In this document: in pieces, positions 48,369-57,070 of the stretch
Numbering within the stretch: the first letter of the stretch is position 1
Layout: the number at the start of each line of letters is the position of its first letter
Notes under the pieces: generated by a model
The model's input: the letters and a program-made list of their open reading frames with translations, nothing else
Told to the model about the DNA's origin: nothing
Database searches by the model: none
Position numbers and translations under genes: made by a program
Assembly: GCA_036971475.1 (NCBI GenBank)
Contig: JBAIZL010000001.1
Location: 73,870,271 to 73,934,270, forward strand
Source: Prosapia bicincta
Lineage: Eukaryota > Arthropoda > Insecta > Hemiptera > Cercopidae
Direction: 5' to 3'
DNA: 64,000 nt

Positions 48369-49058
48369 ATGCTCTGTTTAAGCGGCAAAGGCTCAAACAT
48401 CTCATGTGACATATTTCCGCCTATAGATTTGGCCAATGAAAAATGGGAAATAGGTTTAATTGATTTTATGTCTTACAACACTATACCAAATATTGAAACA
48501 GATGTTAATGATAAATTTTACTATGGCAATAATAAAGTCATACAATTGCCTGAGGGATCTTACGAGATAGATAATATAGTTTCGTACTTGAAAGATGCTA
48601 TTCATGAGGAAAACAAAAATGTTAAGTTCGAGCTAAGTGGGAATATTAATACATTAAAAACGAAAATATTTGGTTCGAAACCAATTAGATTTGACAAAGC
48701 GCACAGCATCGGTCCATTACTGGGATTTAAAGCAGAAGAATTGCAAGCAAATACTTGGCACATTTCCGAAAATACTGTAAACATTAATAAAGTGGACGTT
48801 ATACGAATAGTATGTAATATTGCAAGAGGATCATATAGGAATGGTATTGAAGGACACATTATTCACGAATTTTATCCAGCCGTTGAACCTGGTTATAAAA
48901 TTATTGAAAAACCTGTCACAGTAATTTATCTACCTCTGAACATAACAGGTCTACTTCATAACATTACAGTACGTCTCGAAGATCAGGACGGGCAACTAAT
49001 AAATTTGCGAGAAGAATATATAACACTTAGACTTCATTTGCGCCGAAGTGTTACATAA
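48369..49058 (+). CDS. Minor capsid (penton-like, single jelly-roll) protein
   Basis: 229 residues from an ATG with an intact frame. The conserved-looking blocks are EIGLIDFMSYNTIPNIE, IQLPEGSYEIDNIVSYL, SIGPLLGF, GHIIHEFYPAVEPGYKI and EYITLRLHLRR. I know this pattern from the minor capsid protein of arthropod Polintons, which is predicted to form the fivefold vertices. It sits between protease and major capsid gene, the common Polinton order. The stop is 2 bp before the next ATG. Confidence 0.88.
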   Translation: MLCLSGKGSNISCDIFPPIDLANEKWEIGLIDFMSYNTIPNIETDVNDKFYYGNNKVIQLPEGSYEIDNIVSYLKDAIHEENKNVKFELSGNINTLKTKIFGSKPIRFDKAHSIGPLLGFKAEELQANTWHISENTVNINKVDVIRIVCNIARGSYRNGIEGHIIHEFYPAVEPGYKIIEKPVTVIYLPLNITGLLHNITVRLEDQDGQLINLREEYITLRLHLRRSVT

Positions 49059-49060
49059 TC

Positions 49061-49222
49061 ATGGTCTTAGTTTTGAATAATAATAATAATACTAATTTCG
49101 ACAATTTTATTAAACCAGTAGGTCGACGACAGTTGACAGAACACAAGCTGACAAGGAGGAACAAAGAGTTTTTGGAATCTTTAGGGTATAGTGTGAATAA
49201 AAAATATGTTGTGAGTAGATGA
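49061..49222 (+). CDS. Small ORF (53 aa) between the two capsid genes
   Basis: The ATG lies two bases after the penton stop. The product has an Asn run, then GRRQLTEHKLTRRNKEFLES, a basic helix. Small basic ORFs at this place occur in other Polintons as far as I recall. The role is unknown. The 3' end overlaps the open part of the major capsid frame by a few bases and contains GTGAGTAG at 49,211-49,218, which also resembles a splice donor. Confidence 0.6.
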   Translation: MVLVLNNNNNTNFDNFIKPVGRRQLTEHKLTRRNKEFLESLGYSVNKKYVVSR

Positions 49223-50402
49223 TAAAATTATTTTTGATGAAACTATTGTCGATTTAGAATATCACACACATCTACCATATGCACAAACAACATATGGCGA
49301 GAATGATGAGATTCGCATTCCAGTACATCAACAGAATTTGTACACTTTGCCTTCTAAAAGTTACATTTATATAGAGGGAGAATTTAAAGCAATAAAAGCG
49401 ACAGACAATAGTGAAAGTGATGAAATCGAACTTATCAGCAATGGAATGTCATTTCTTTTTGATGAAATTCGCTATGAAATTTGTGGAACAGAAATTGATC
49501 GAGTGAAAAATGTTGGAATAACGACAACAATAAAAAACCTCTTAACCAACACTGAAGATGAAAAAAATATTTTATTAAATGCTGGGTGGACATTAAATAT
49601 GGAATCTTTAAAGTGTAAGAAAAATTTTTCGTTTTGTATTCCTTTAAAAATGCTACTTGGATTCGCGGACGACTATGTTCACATATTATTAAATGTTAAA
49701 CAAGAATTAGTATTACTCAGGAGTTCAAACAATTTCAATACGATTATAACAAAAGACGCTAATAATAAAATAGAATTGAAAATTAATAAAATATTTTGGA
49801 AAATTCCATATATTCGAGTGGCTGATGATTATAATCTATCACTACTAAGAATCACTGATAAGGACCAGCCAATTTCACTAGGATTTCGTCGTTGGACGCT
49901 TATCGATAATCCTTCATTACCTGTTTCGAAAAACTCAACTTGGACTGTGAAGACAGCATCAAATAGTGAGAAACCTCGTTACGTTATTATTGCATTTCAA
50001 ACTGATAGGAGAAATGTGAAAAATAGAAATGCTGGACACTTTGATTTCTGTGATATTAATAATATTAAACTGTATCTAAACTCACAATATTATCCATACG
50101 ATAATTTTAATGGAAACAGAGCAATTATATACGACTTTTTTACAAAATTTCAGTCATCCTATTATCACGGTAGCAGCAATAGACCTGCTATTGATTTTGA
50201 AACTTTTTTCGCAAAAACACCATTATTTGTTATAGACTGTTCACGACAAAATGAAACATTAAAAACCGGTACTATTGATGTGCGCATAGAAATTGAATCA
50301 AATGTCAACATACCTGAAAAGACAGCTGCTTATTGTCTCATCATCCAGGATGCACTTGTTGAATACACACCTTTATCTGGTCTTGTACGTAAAATATTTT
50401 AA
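49215..50402 (+). CDS. MCP: Major capsid protein (double jelly-roll, hexon-like), no ATG at the natural start
   Basis: The frame is open from 49,215, right after an in-frame TGA at 49,212, for 395 codons. It carries blocks typical of Polinton major capsid proteins: NDEIRIPVHQQNLYTLP, SYIYIEGEFK, FLFDEIRYEICGTEIDRVKN, FCIPLKMLLGFADDY, WKIPYIRVAD and YVIIAFQTDRRN. The conserved region begins before the first candidate start (TTG at 49,338), and no in-frame ATG precedes it. The start may be lost, non-AUG, or supplied by splicing or frameshifting from the 53-aa ORF. The rest of the frame is undamaged. Confidence 0.92.
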   Translation, partial: VDDKIIFDETIVDLEYHTHLPYAQTTYGENDEIRIPVHQQNLYTLPSKSYIYIEGEFKAIKATDNSESDEIELISNGMSFLFDEIRYEICGTEIDRVKNVGITTTIKNLLTNTEDEKNILLNAGWTLNMESLKCKKNFSFCIPLKMLLGFADDYVHILLNVKQELVLLRSSNNFNTIITKDANNKIELKINKIFWKIPYIRVADDYNLSLLRITDKDQPISLGFRRWTLIDNPSLPVSKNSTWTVKTASNSEKPRYVIIAFQTDRRNVKNRNAGHFDFCDINNIKLYLNSQYYPYDNFNGNRAIIYDFFTKFQSSYYHGSSNRPAIDFETFFAKTPLFVIDCSRQNETLKTGTIDVRIEIESNVNIPEKTAAYCLIIQDALVEYTPLSGLVRKIF

Positions 50403-50676
50403 TGTAATGTAGTCAGAAGAATAATAAATTTTTTTTTTGTTAAAATTCAGTGTACATTTTATTGATCTTTAATTCACATTTCATCTGTAATTTTTTAAAT
50501 AATGGTTGAAAGTACAAAAAAATCACATATAAGAACGACTTTTAGGAGGGGATACAGCGGATAATATAAATAGATACGCTAACACAAAATGTAGAGTACA
50601 CACATACGAAGGAAGTGAAGAGTTGCACCTAGTATATATATTCAAGAAAATTATTTTAGTTTATAATATTGGAGAT
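50403..50676. promoter_or_regulatory. Intergenic region with TATA-like box before the BIR gene
   Basis: A TATAAATA box at 50,565-50,572 lies about 105 bp before the BIR ATG. This is the first sizeable gap after a tightly packed gene block, so the BIR gene probably has its own promoter. Confidence 0.5.
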
Positions 50677-51018
50677 ATGGTTGGATACCCGAGATACCCG
50701 AGATATAGTACACTTGGAAGCAGGCTGGCATCGTTCAACAACACCAGATTTGTATGTCCCCACCCTTATGCTTGGCAATTTGCAGAAGCAGGTTTTTTCT
50801 TTCACTCTGCACCTGATGGCGTTATATGCTTTTACTGTGGTGGTGGTTTAAAGGATTGGGAAGCACATGAATTGCCATGGATTGAACATGGTGGATGGTT
50901 TCCGAGGTGCGGTTATTTAAAATCAGTAAAGGGTGGGGATTTTGGGGCACGATGTTATGCTTTGCGTTACTTATACCCAATACCAATACACCCCGCAAAG
51001 AAGAGGAAACAGGGATAA
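50677..51018 (+). CDS. BIR-domain protein (inhibitor-of-apoptosis type)
   Basis: The ATG at 50,677 gives 113 residues. The BIR zinc fold is complete: Cys51, Cys54, His71 and Cys78, spaced C-x2-C-x16-H-x6-C. Around it are RLASF, FAEAGFFF, DGVICFYCGGGLKDWE and PWIEHGGWFPRC. In baculoviruses and insect hosts such domains bind caspases or IAP antagonists and block cell death. There is one BIR and no RING, so it is shorter than most cellular IAPs. After the domain comes a short basic tail (AKKRKQG). It lies between the major capsid gene and the converging polymerase gene, away from the core cluster, as expected for acquired cargo. The source, host or virus, is not decidable here. Confidence 0.93.
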   Translation: MVGYPRYPRYSTLGSRLASFNNTRFVCPHPYAWQFAEAGFFFHSAPDGVICFYCGGGLKDWEAHELPWIEHGGWFPRCGYLKSVKGGDFGARCYALRYLYPIPIHPAKKRKQG

Positions 51019-51111
51019 GCAACGCCTTTATTGTACAAGGATAATGTAATATACTATTGTTATACTGTTATGTAACACTTTATGTTCATACAAATATTTT
51101 TATAATTCTTT

Positions 51112-51117
51112 AATAAA
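51112..51117 (+). terminator. Candidate poly(A) signal after the BIR gene
   Basis: AATAAA lies 94 bp after the BIR stop and is the first hexamer on the plus strand. Confidence 0.45.
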
Positions 51118-51228
51118 CAACTATTGACTGACTGTGGTAATAAAAGTTTTATTAATACCCTAAGTAACATTTAAACATACAATTGGTATAATGTGGAAAA
51201 AAGTCAAGGATAAATAGGAAATAAATGA

Positions 51229-51975
51229 TTTGAACAACTCACTTTTTTTAACTATATATTTATTCTATAAACAATTGAAAATGGTTAACAAATAATATTT
51301 ATTAGTTACAAAAAGTATTAATTATTTTTTAATAGTTAACAAATAATATTTATTCATTACAAAGCATTAGTTATTTATTTTTTTTTTTTTTAAAGAAAAA
51401 TGACCATGTGCTAAAGTATTAATTCCATTATCACATATATGCCTCTTATCATCATCACCACTGAGAGCTAATTTATTTACAGTTATTGTCTGCACAATAT
51501 GTTTTTTTGATTTGAATGATTTAATATCACTTCTGGTTTTAGTAAAAACATTTAAGCATTTTTTATAATCATCAAAATTTATATTTCTAAGTGCTGCTTT
51601 ATTTGAACAACTCACTTTTTTTAACTATATATTTATTCTATAAACAATTGAAAATGGTTAACAAATAATATTTATTAGTTACAAAAAGTATTAATTATTT
51701 TTTAATAGTTAACAAATAATATTTATTCATTACAAAGCATTAGTTATTTATTTATTTTTTTTTTTTTTAAAGAAAAATGACCATGTGCTAAAGTATTAAT
51801 TCCATTATCACATATATGCCTCTTATCATCATCACCACTGAGAGCTAATTTATTTACAGTTATTGTCTGCACAATATGTTTTTTTGATTTGAATGATTTA
51901 ATATCACTTCTGGTTTTAGTAAAAACATTTAAGCATTTTTTATAATCATCAAAATTTATATTTCTAAGTGCTGCT
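51229..51975. repeat. 373-bp tandem duplication of the polymerase gene end
   Basis: TTGAACAACTCACTTTTTTT starts at 51,230 and again at 51,603. The intact polymerase uses the right copy. The left copy (51,229-51,601) repeats the last roughly 75 codons and the 3' flank as a dead fragment. Apart from A/T run lengths the copies are almost the same. Confidence 0.95.
51722..51727 (-). terminator. Candidate poly(A) signal of the polymerase gene
   Basis: AATAAA on the minus strand, 17 bases past the polymerase stop. The duplicated fragment to the left carries its own copy. Confidence 0.45.
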
Positions 51976-54900
51976 TTTGTTATGCCTTTAGCTTTTTTTT
52001 CAATACTATTCGCAATTTTGAAAGTATATAATTTAGCTCTTAGTCCAACAAATTCTGACAACCCAACACCTTTGCATTCGTCTTTAAAACAACCTAATGT
52101 TTTTGCATTATCTGTAAAATAACCTATATGAGTGTGAGGAAGTTCTGACATATCAAAATGTCTTCTCACCTCTTGATTTTCCTTAATATCTTTATAAAAA
52201 TTTTCAGTAGAAATTTTATAAAATAAACTGTCTGTATCCATATAAAGAAGTTGAATTTTAGAGTTATACAATTCTTTCATAACATCATAATGCATTTCAT
52301 ACATACGTGTTTTACTTATTTCCAAAACAGTAAACCCTATATATATTGGTTTGTTAAAATAAATGGATTCTTTTTCTGATTCAATTGCACACAAAGATTC
52401 ATCATAAATTATTCGATTTAAGAAGGTAGGTTTCCTAATTAAATAATTTAATTTTTTTTCTGAACTCACAAGTTTCAAATTTTTTCTTTTTCTTATATTT
52501 TCAATAGTTTTACCAAACATGGCATTAATTACAAATTTGTAAAAATCTTTTTCAAATTCATTTTTAGCATTTTGCCTCTTTTTCGTGTTAAATAAAACAT
52601 ATGGCGATAACCAAGCACTTTGTCTGAATTGCATAATTCTATGAATTTTTGTAAGTATTAAACCATGTCGCATTGCTTGTTTTAAATTAACATAGTGACA
52701 AACGTAATTTTGTTTATCTTCTAAAGTAGTTAACAATTTTGGTTGTTTACTGCCTGGCGGACATTTGTTTTGTGGTAAAAATGGCAACTCATTATCACAA
52801 TTATGCAAATTTTGTGGATACATAATATCAACTTCTAAAATATAACCTATGGGAGAATCATCCTCTATAGACAGAACATCAAAAGCCTTTATTTTTTTAA
52901 CTGACATCCATTTAAACGAATCATAAGGCATGAATCTGGTCATGCTCCACCCATATAAATTTGTAGCATCGATATAAGCTAAACAAGAGGAAGGTTTGTC
53001 TATATCAAATTCATCTCCCAATAGATAATTATTAGCTTCTGCATGTCTCGTCACGCATGCAGTTATTCCACCTCTGATACCATTTTCTATGAATAGATAT
53101 TTATCAAATAATTCTAATTCAATTTTTGTAAATTTTAACATAGCATCAAACGTCAAACCAGGAAGTGTAAAATAATAAGCACAGTCCAATCCATAATTGG
53201 ATATAGACAAGTCTCTAAAATTTTCAAAAATATCACTTAACAATAATACATCTATTTTAAGATAGAGATTGCTATATTCCCCTAAATTTCTACATTCAAA
53301 ATGATTCCACACATCTTGCGCATATTTGTATTCAGCATCTGTGATATGACTAGATTCTAGATTGTTATAAAAATCATTTTTTGTTGGCAACTCAGTATCT
53401 TTTAATTTGTCCCAACAATCTGTATAATTATAAGGATAAACACCTTTTCTTGTTATAAACGGTAAATCATTTACAGAAAAATGTTTATATGTATGTTTGA
53501 AGTTGTCTTTAGGCAAATTATTTGCTAATTTACTAAGACTTGTACTCATAAATTTATAGGTATCTATAAATCGTAATACAATGCCATTAGTTGTGTTTTT
53601 TGAAAATGTTATATATTTTTCATTAGTGTTTGGTATTACTCGAATTTCGTTTGAGTCACAACCTAATTGTCGTACAATAAAATGACTATCATAATTTGAA
53701 CTCCCATGAATAAATATAGGTAAAAATTTTTGATTTTGACGTAATAAATTACAATTATTACACAAGACAGACCTAAATTTACCAGTAATATGACAATGGT
53801 CTCTTACTGCTGGCTTAGTCATAGTAAATTCATCGTTACAAGACTCACATTTAGTAGTTGTTTTAAATTTATATTTCTCATCTTTATTTAATTTCCTCAT
53901 TGGAATATTTATTTTATAAATTTCACCAATAATATTTGCAAGTGATATGAGATATGACATGAAATTTTTGGCTGCATCTAAACCCTGATATATGTATGGA
54001 TCTGTAGGCAATTTTTCTAAAATGTCTGGTGGTAAAGACGATGCATATTCATCAAGAACTAAATATACACCAAATGACATTGGCTCGTGAATATCATTAA
54101 GTATTACACGGTTACTAATCTGTTCATTTATTGGCTTCAACAAACATTCAAAATCTGCGTACACGGCGAAAGGTACTCTAAATTTATAATTAAAATTTTT
54201 GAATTTCAAAATATTATTTCCTTCTATAGGCATTTTCACTTTTACTGCTTTTGTATTTTCACATGCTTTTAAATGATCTGATAAAAGTGAGTCTTTATTT
54301 TTGTCACTATAATGTGTTAAACATCTTCTACAAAAAACTAATTTAGCCTTATGTTTATTTAGTTGATTGTTTAATAATCTTGAAAAATGTTTAATATAAG
54401 AATAATGTGCATGTCCCGACTGGTTTGTCAACATCAATAAATCATAATGTTTTATCTTAATAGTTTTACTAATTCTTAATGGATACACTTCATTATCTTT
54501 ATTTAAACCATATACATTAATACTTATACCTGAATTATTTTTTTCAAATTTACTAATCTGCTTTAAAGGTGTTGGAAAGTCAATACCTTGTAAATTAAAC
54601 ATATCCATAATTTTAAAATATCTCTTGTTAATTACAGTAAGATTTTTTACATCAGTTTTAATATGTGGAACGAGAAGTGACCACAAAAAACATTTATCGT
54701 CATGAAAATTTTCAGGATTAATTACAGCTTTCTTATTTTGTATACATTTTGGTAAAGGTATGAATGAACTTCCACCTAACGGATTGTATCTACTAAAACG
54801 AATTATAATTCCATCAATTTTATCCAAAGACCAACCACTTCCTTTACCCAAATATTCCGACTCTTCGGTACATAATTTTCTAAATAAAACATCTAAAATA

Positions 54901-55232
54901 TCTGAAAAATCTGAATCTTCGGAAACACTAGTATTTTTTGTTTTAAAATAACGCAATTGCTTTTCTTGGGTTAAAAATTTTACATAAGAAGCTTCTACAA
55001 GTATATTAAATTTTAACATATTGTAAGTGGATAATAAATCTACAATTAGTCGTATCATTTTTTGTTTAGTACGTCTCAACAACAAACACACATCTCTAAC
55101 AGTTGACGTATTTTCTAAGTAAAATGTTTTTAATCTGCCTCTAAAGGCGTGATTCCTTTCTAAAAATTCATCATCGTTTTCGATATCATCGTCACTATCA
55201 ACATCCATTTGTTCAACGGAGCTTACGTCCAT
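51744..55232 (-). CDS. POLB: Protein-primed family B DNA polymerase
   Basis: 1,162 residues with an intact frame. It copies the element by strand displacement from the inverted termini. The exonuclease motifs are YADFE (Asp360, Glu362), NYDSHF (Asp515) and YLKIDVLLLSD (Asp661). The polymerase motifs are A, YIDATNLYGWS (Asp755); B, KFVINAMFGK (about 899-908); and C, YMDTDS (997-1002). N-terminal CRRC...HLKAC (301-324) looks like a zinc finger. Between Exo I and Exo II, CESC (462-465) and DHCHITGKFRSVLCNNCN (478-495) resemble an endonuclease VII/HNH-type metal site. The N-terminus is acidic. The ATG at 55,232 is the first in frame. The gene converges on the capsid block. Confidence 0.97.
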   Translation of the reverse strand: MDVSSVEQMDVDSDDDIENDDEFLERNHAFRGRLKTFYLENTSTVRDVCLLLRRTKQKMIRLIVDLLSTYNMLKFNILVEASYVKFLTQEKQLRYFKTKNTSVSEDSDFSDILDVLFRKLCTEESEYLGKGSGWSLDKIDGIIIRFSRYNPLGGSSFIPLPKCIQNKKAVINPENFHDDKCFLWSLLVPHIKTDVKNLTVINKRYFKIMDMFNLQGIDFPTPLKQISKFEKNNSGISINVYGLNKDNEVYPLRISKTIKIKHYDLLMLTNQSGHAHYSYIKHFSRLLNNQLNKHKAKLVFCRRCLTHYSDKNKDSLLSDHLKACENTKAVKVKMPIEGNNILKFKNFNYKFRVPFAVYADFECLLKPINEQISNRVILNDIHEPMSFGVYLVLDEYASSLPPDILEKLPTDPYIYQGLDAAKNFMSYLISLANIIGEIYKINIPMRKLNKDEKYKFKTTTKCESCNDEFTMTKPAVRDHCHITGKFRSVLCNNCNLLRQNQKFLPIFIHGSSNYDSHFIVRQLGCDSNEIRVIPNTNEKYITFSKNTTNGIVLRFIDTYKFMSTSLSKLANNLPKDNFKHTYKHFSVNDLPFITRKGVYPYNYTDCWDKLKDTELPTKNDFYNNLESSHITDAEYKYAQDVWNHFECRNLGEYSNLYLKIDVLLLSDIFENFRDLSISNYGLDCAYYFTLPGLTFDAMLKFTKIELELFDKYLFIENGIRGGITACVTRHAEANNYLLGDEFDIDKPSSCLAYIDATNLYGWSMTRFMPYDSFKWMSVKKIKAFDVLSIEDDSPIGYILEVDIMYPQNLHNCDNELPFLPQNKCPPGSKQPKLLTTLEDKQNYVCHYVNLKQAMRHGLILTKIHRIMQFRQSAWLSPYVLFNTKKRQNAKNEFEKDFYKFVINAMFGKTIENIRKRKNLKLVSSEKKLNYLIRKPTFLNRIIYDESLCAIESEKESIYFNKPIYIGFTVLEISKTRMYEMHYDVMKELYNSKIQLLYMDTDSLFYKISTENFYKDIKENQEVRRHFDMSELPHTHIGYFTDNAKTLGCFKDECKGVGLSEFVGLRAKLYTFKIANSIEKKAKGITKAALRNINFDDYKKCLNVFTKTRSDIKSFKSKKHIVQTITVNKLALSGDDDKRHICDNGINTLAHGHFSLKKKKINK

Positions 55233-55463
55233 TATTATAATTTGTTTTTTAAAAAAGAAGCACTATTTAGTTCACTGAAATAATAAAACAATTTTTCTAT
55301 AAATTTCATAACGTACATTTTTTATTATTTTTTAATTTCATCTACAACACATATATAATTATTAGTATTTAACTACATTCAAAAACCTAATTATTATTTT
55401 TTTAATTTCATCTACAACACATATATAATTATTAGTATTTAACTACATTCAAAAACCTAAAAA
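55233..55463. repeat. 70-bp tandem duplication upstream of the polymerase
   Basis: TTTAATTTCATCTACAACAC begins at 55,331 and 55,401. The unit of about 70 bp occurs twice, from about 55,321 to 55,460. On the minus strand a TTATTATTTCAG sequence near 55,290, between this repeat and the polymerase ATG, resembles a splice acceptor. Confidence 0.88.
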
Positions 55464-56342
55464 CTAATTAAAAAAATTGTTTTTATCAGTTGAAATAACA
55501 TCATGAGTAACATTTTTTATTTTATTTACTCTATCAGCAACATTGCATATTATTTTATTTGATAATTTCAAAAGATCATCATTAGAATTATTAACAACAA
55601 AATAAGCCTTTTTGCTAACTTGTGTCCAATATTGCTTTTCACTTATACATTTTTTCAAATCCTTACAATCCGTAATTTCTATTTTTATTAAATGTGATCC
55701 CACCTCACCAGGAGTGACCATTCTTCTTTTTTTATTATCTTTAGTAATCTGAACGGTTTGTTTAATAACAGCAGAAGCTGATTTTTTAGTTACATTAAAA
55801 TATTTATCTAAATTATCATCATCGTCATCATCAGATGACGACGATGAATTATTCACATTTTCATTAGAACTATGTAATCGTTTTCTTTGAATTTTATTCA
55901 TTACAGGATTTATAAAAGTCATTGCGTTTTTCAAAGTTTCAGCTGAATAAGTTTTTGTACTTTGTTTAAATTCTCCTCTATCAAAAATTGTAAGAAACTC
56001 ATCATATGTTAATTCTTTATCTAAATATTTATCAAAATTTTTCTGTGAGACTACAGTGCTAATGAAATATGATTTAGCTACTAAATAAAACGTTTTCATT
56101 TCACAAAATAACGGTAACATTTCACTATCTTGCACAGAGTTATGTAATGTGTTTGCACATAACAACCATTTATTGACTGTTGTCAATCCAGCCTTAAACA
56201 ATGATGATAATACATCAAAAATTGGTTTTTTAATATTAGCTTTACTACTACTGTTAAAGACCATACTAGGTCCTGGTTCGTTATTCTCCATTATGCCTTC
56301 AGTTTTGAATAATTGATTTTCTGCTTGATTTTGTTGTGACAT
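55464..56342 (-). CDS. Unknown Polinton ORF, longer duplicate
   Basis: The ATG at 56,342 (MSQQNQAENQLFKTEG) gives 292 residues. It has a mixed alpha-helical first half (DVLSSLFKAGLTTVNKWLLC), then a Ser/Asp tract (SSSSSDDDDDDN). A charged second half follows, with TKDNKKRRMVTPGEVG and CKDLKKCISEKQYW. No known domain is recognised. Its first 150 residues are closely repeated by the ORF at 56,495-57,016, offset 674 bp. The ATG is preceded by GTATTTTATAG-TT, a splice-acceptor-like sequence shared with its twin. Confidence 0.75.
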   Translation of the reverse strand: MSQQNQAENQLFKTEGIMENNEPGPSMVFNSSSKANIKKPIFDVLSSLFKAGLTTVNKWLLCANTLHNSVQDSEMLPLFCEMKTFYLVAKSYFISTVVSQKNFDKYLDKELTYDEFLTIFDRGEFKQSTKTYSAETLKNAMTFINPVMNKIQRKRLHSSNENVNNSSSSSDDDDDDNLDKYFNVTKKSASAVIKQTVQITKDNKKRRMVTPGEVGSHLIKIEITDCKDLKKCISEKQYWTQVSKKAYFVVNNSNDDLLKLSNKIICNVADRVNKIKNVTHDVISTDKNNFFN

Positions 56343-56394
56343 AACTATAAAATACAAAAACAACAATAATAATAATATACTTGAAACAATTTAC

Positions 56395-56490
56395 ATTTTT
56401 TTTCCTATCACTAAATTCAAACCCTGATTCTTCTAAGTTAACAATTTCTACTAATTTTGGATAAGCACAAACCACAGAAATCAACTGAGT
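56395..56490 (-). pseudogene. Duplicated fragment of the dUTPase C-terminus
   Basis: The minus-strand frame reads VCAYPKLVEIV and then LEESGF, the same as the end of the dUTPase gene at 57,071-57,170 but with a 15-bp deletion in the last conserved motif. At the position where the dUTPase gene has TAG this copy has TTG. It is the left end of a 674-bp tandem duplication and has no start. Confidence 0.88.
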
Positions 56491-56494
56491 AATT

Positions 56495-57016
56495 TTAAAA
56501 ACTATATATATGTATGTTTATTGTTAACAAATTATCATCATCATCATCATCATCATCAGATGATGAATTATTTACAATTACAGGATTTATTAAAGTCATT
56601 GCTTTTTTAAAAGTTTCAATTGAAAAAGTACTTGTACTTTGTTTAAATTCTTCTCCCCCAATAATTATAAGAAACTCATCATATGTTAATTCTTTATCTA
56701 AATATTTATCAAGATTTTTCTGTGAGACTTCATTGCTAATAAAATATGATTTAGCTGCTAAATAAAACGTTTTCATTTCACAAAATAATCGTATCATTTC
56801 ACTATCTTGCACAGAGTTGTGTAATGTGTTTGCACACAACAACCATTTGTTAGCTGTTGTCAATCCAGCATCAAACAATGTTGATAATACATCAAATAAT
56901 GTTTTATTATTAACTTTACTACTACTATTAAAGACCATACTAGGTCCTGGTTCGTTATTCTCCATTATGCCTTCAGTTTTGAATAATTGATTTTGTGCTT
57001 GACTTTGTTGTGACAT
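56495..57016 (-). CDS. Unknown Polinton ORF, shorter duplicate
   Basis: The ATG at 57,016 gives 173 residues. The first 150 closely match the ORF at 55,464-56,342 (same MSQQ start, GIMENNEPGPSMVFNSSS and KWLLCANTLHNSVQDSEM). It ends soon after the acidic run, in a tail (LTINIHIYSF) created by the duplication junction. It is therefore a truncated tandem copy and may be dispensable. No function is recognised. Confidence 0.7.
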   Translation of the reverse strand: MSQQSQAQNQLFKTEGIMENNEPGPSMVFNSSSKVNNKTLFDVLSTLFDAGLTTANKWLLCANTLHNSVQDSEMIRLFCEMKTFYLAAKSYFISNEVSQKNLDKYLDKELTYDEFLIIIGGEEFKQSTSTFSIETFKKAMTLINPVIVNNSSSDDDDDDDDNLLTINIHIYSF

Positions 57017-57070
57017 AACTATAAAATACAAAAACAACAACAATAATAATATACTTAAAACAATTACATT

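Noticed and set aside
40762..50623. Non-ATG starts (GTG/TTG) suggested for several Polinton ORFs
   Set aside because: A eukaryotic element should use ATG. I moved starts to the first in-frame ATG where that fits (40,777; 42,246; 50,677; 56,342; 57,016) and flagged protease and capsid as lacking one.
51367..51615. Second small polymerase-like gene
   Set aside because: It is the duplicated 3' end of the polymerase gene (373-bp tandem copy), with no start of its own.
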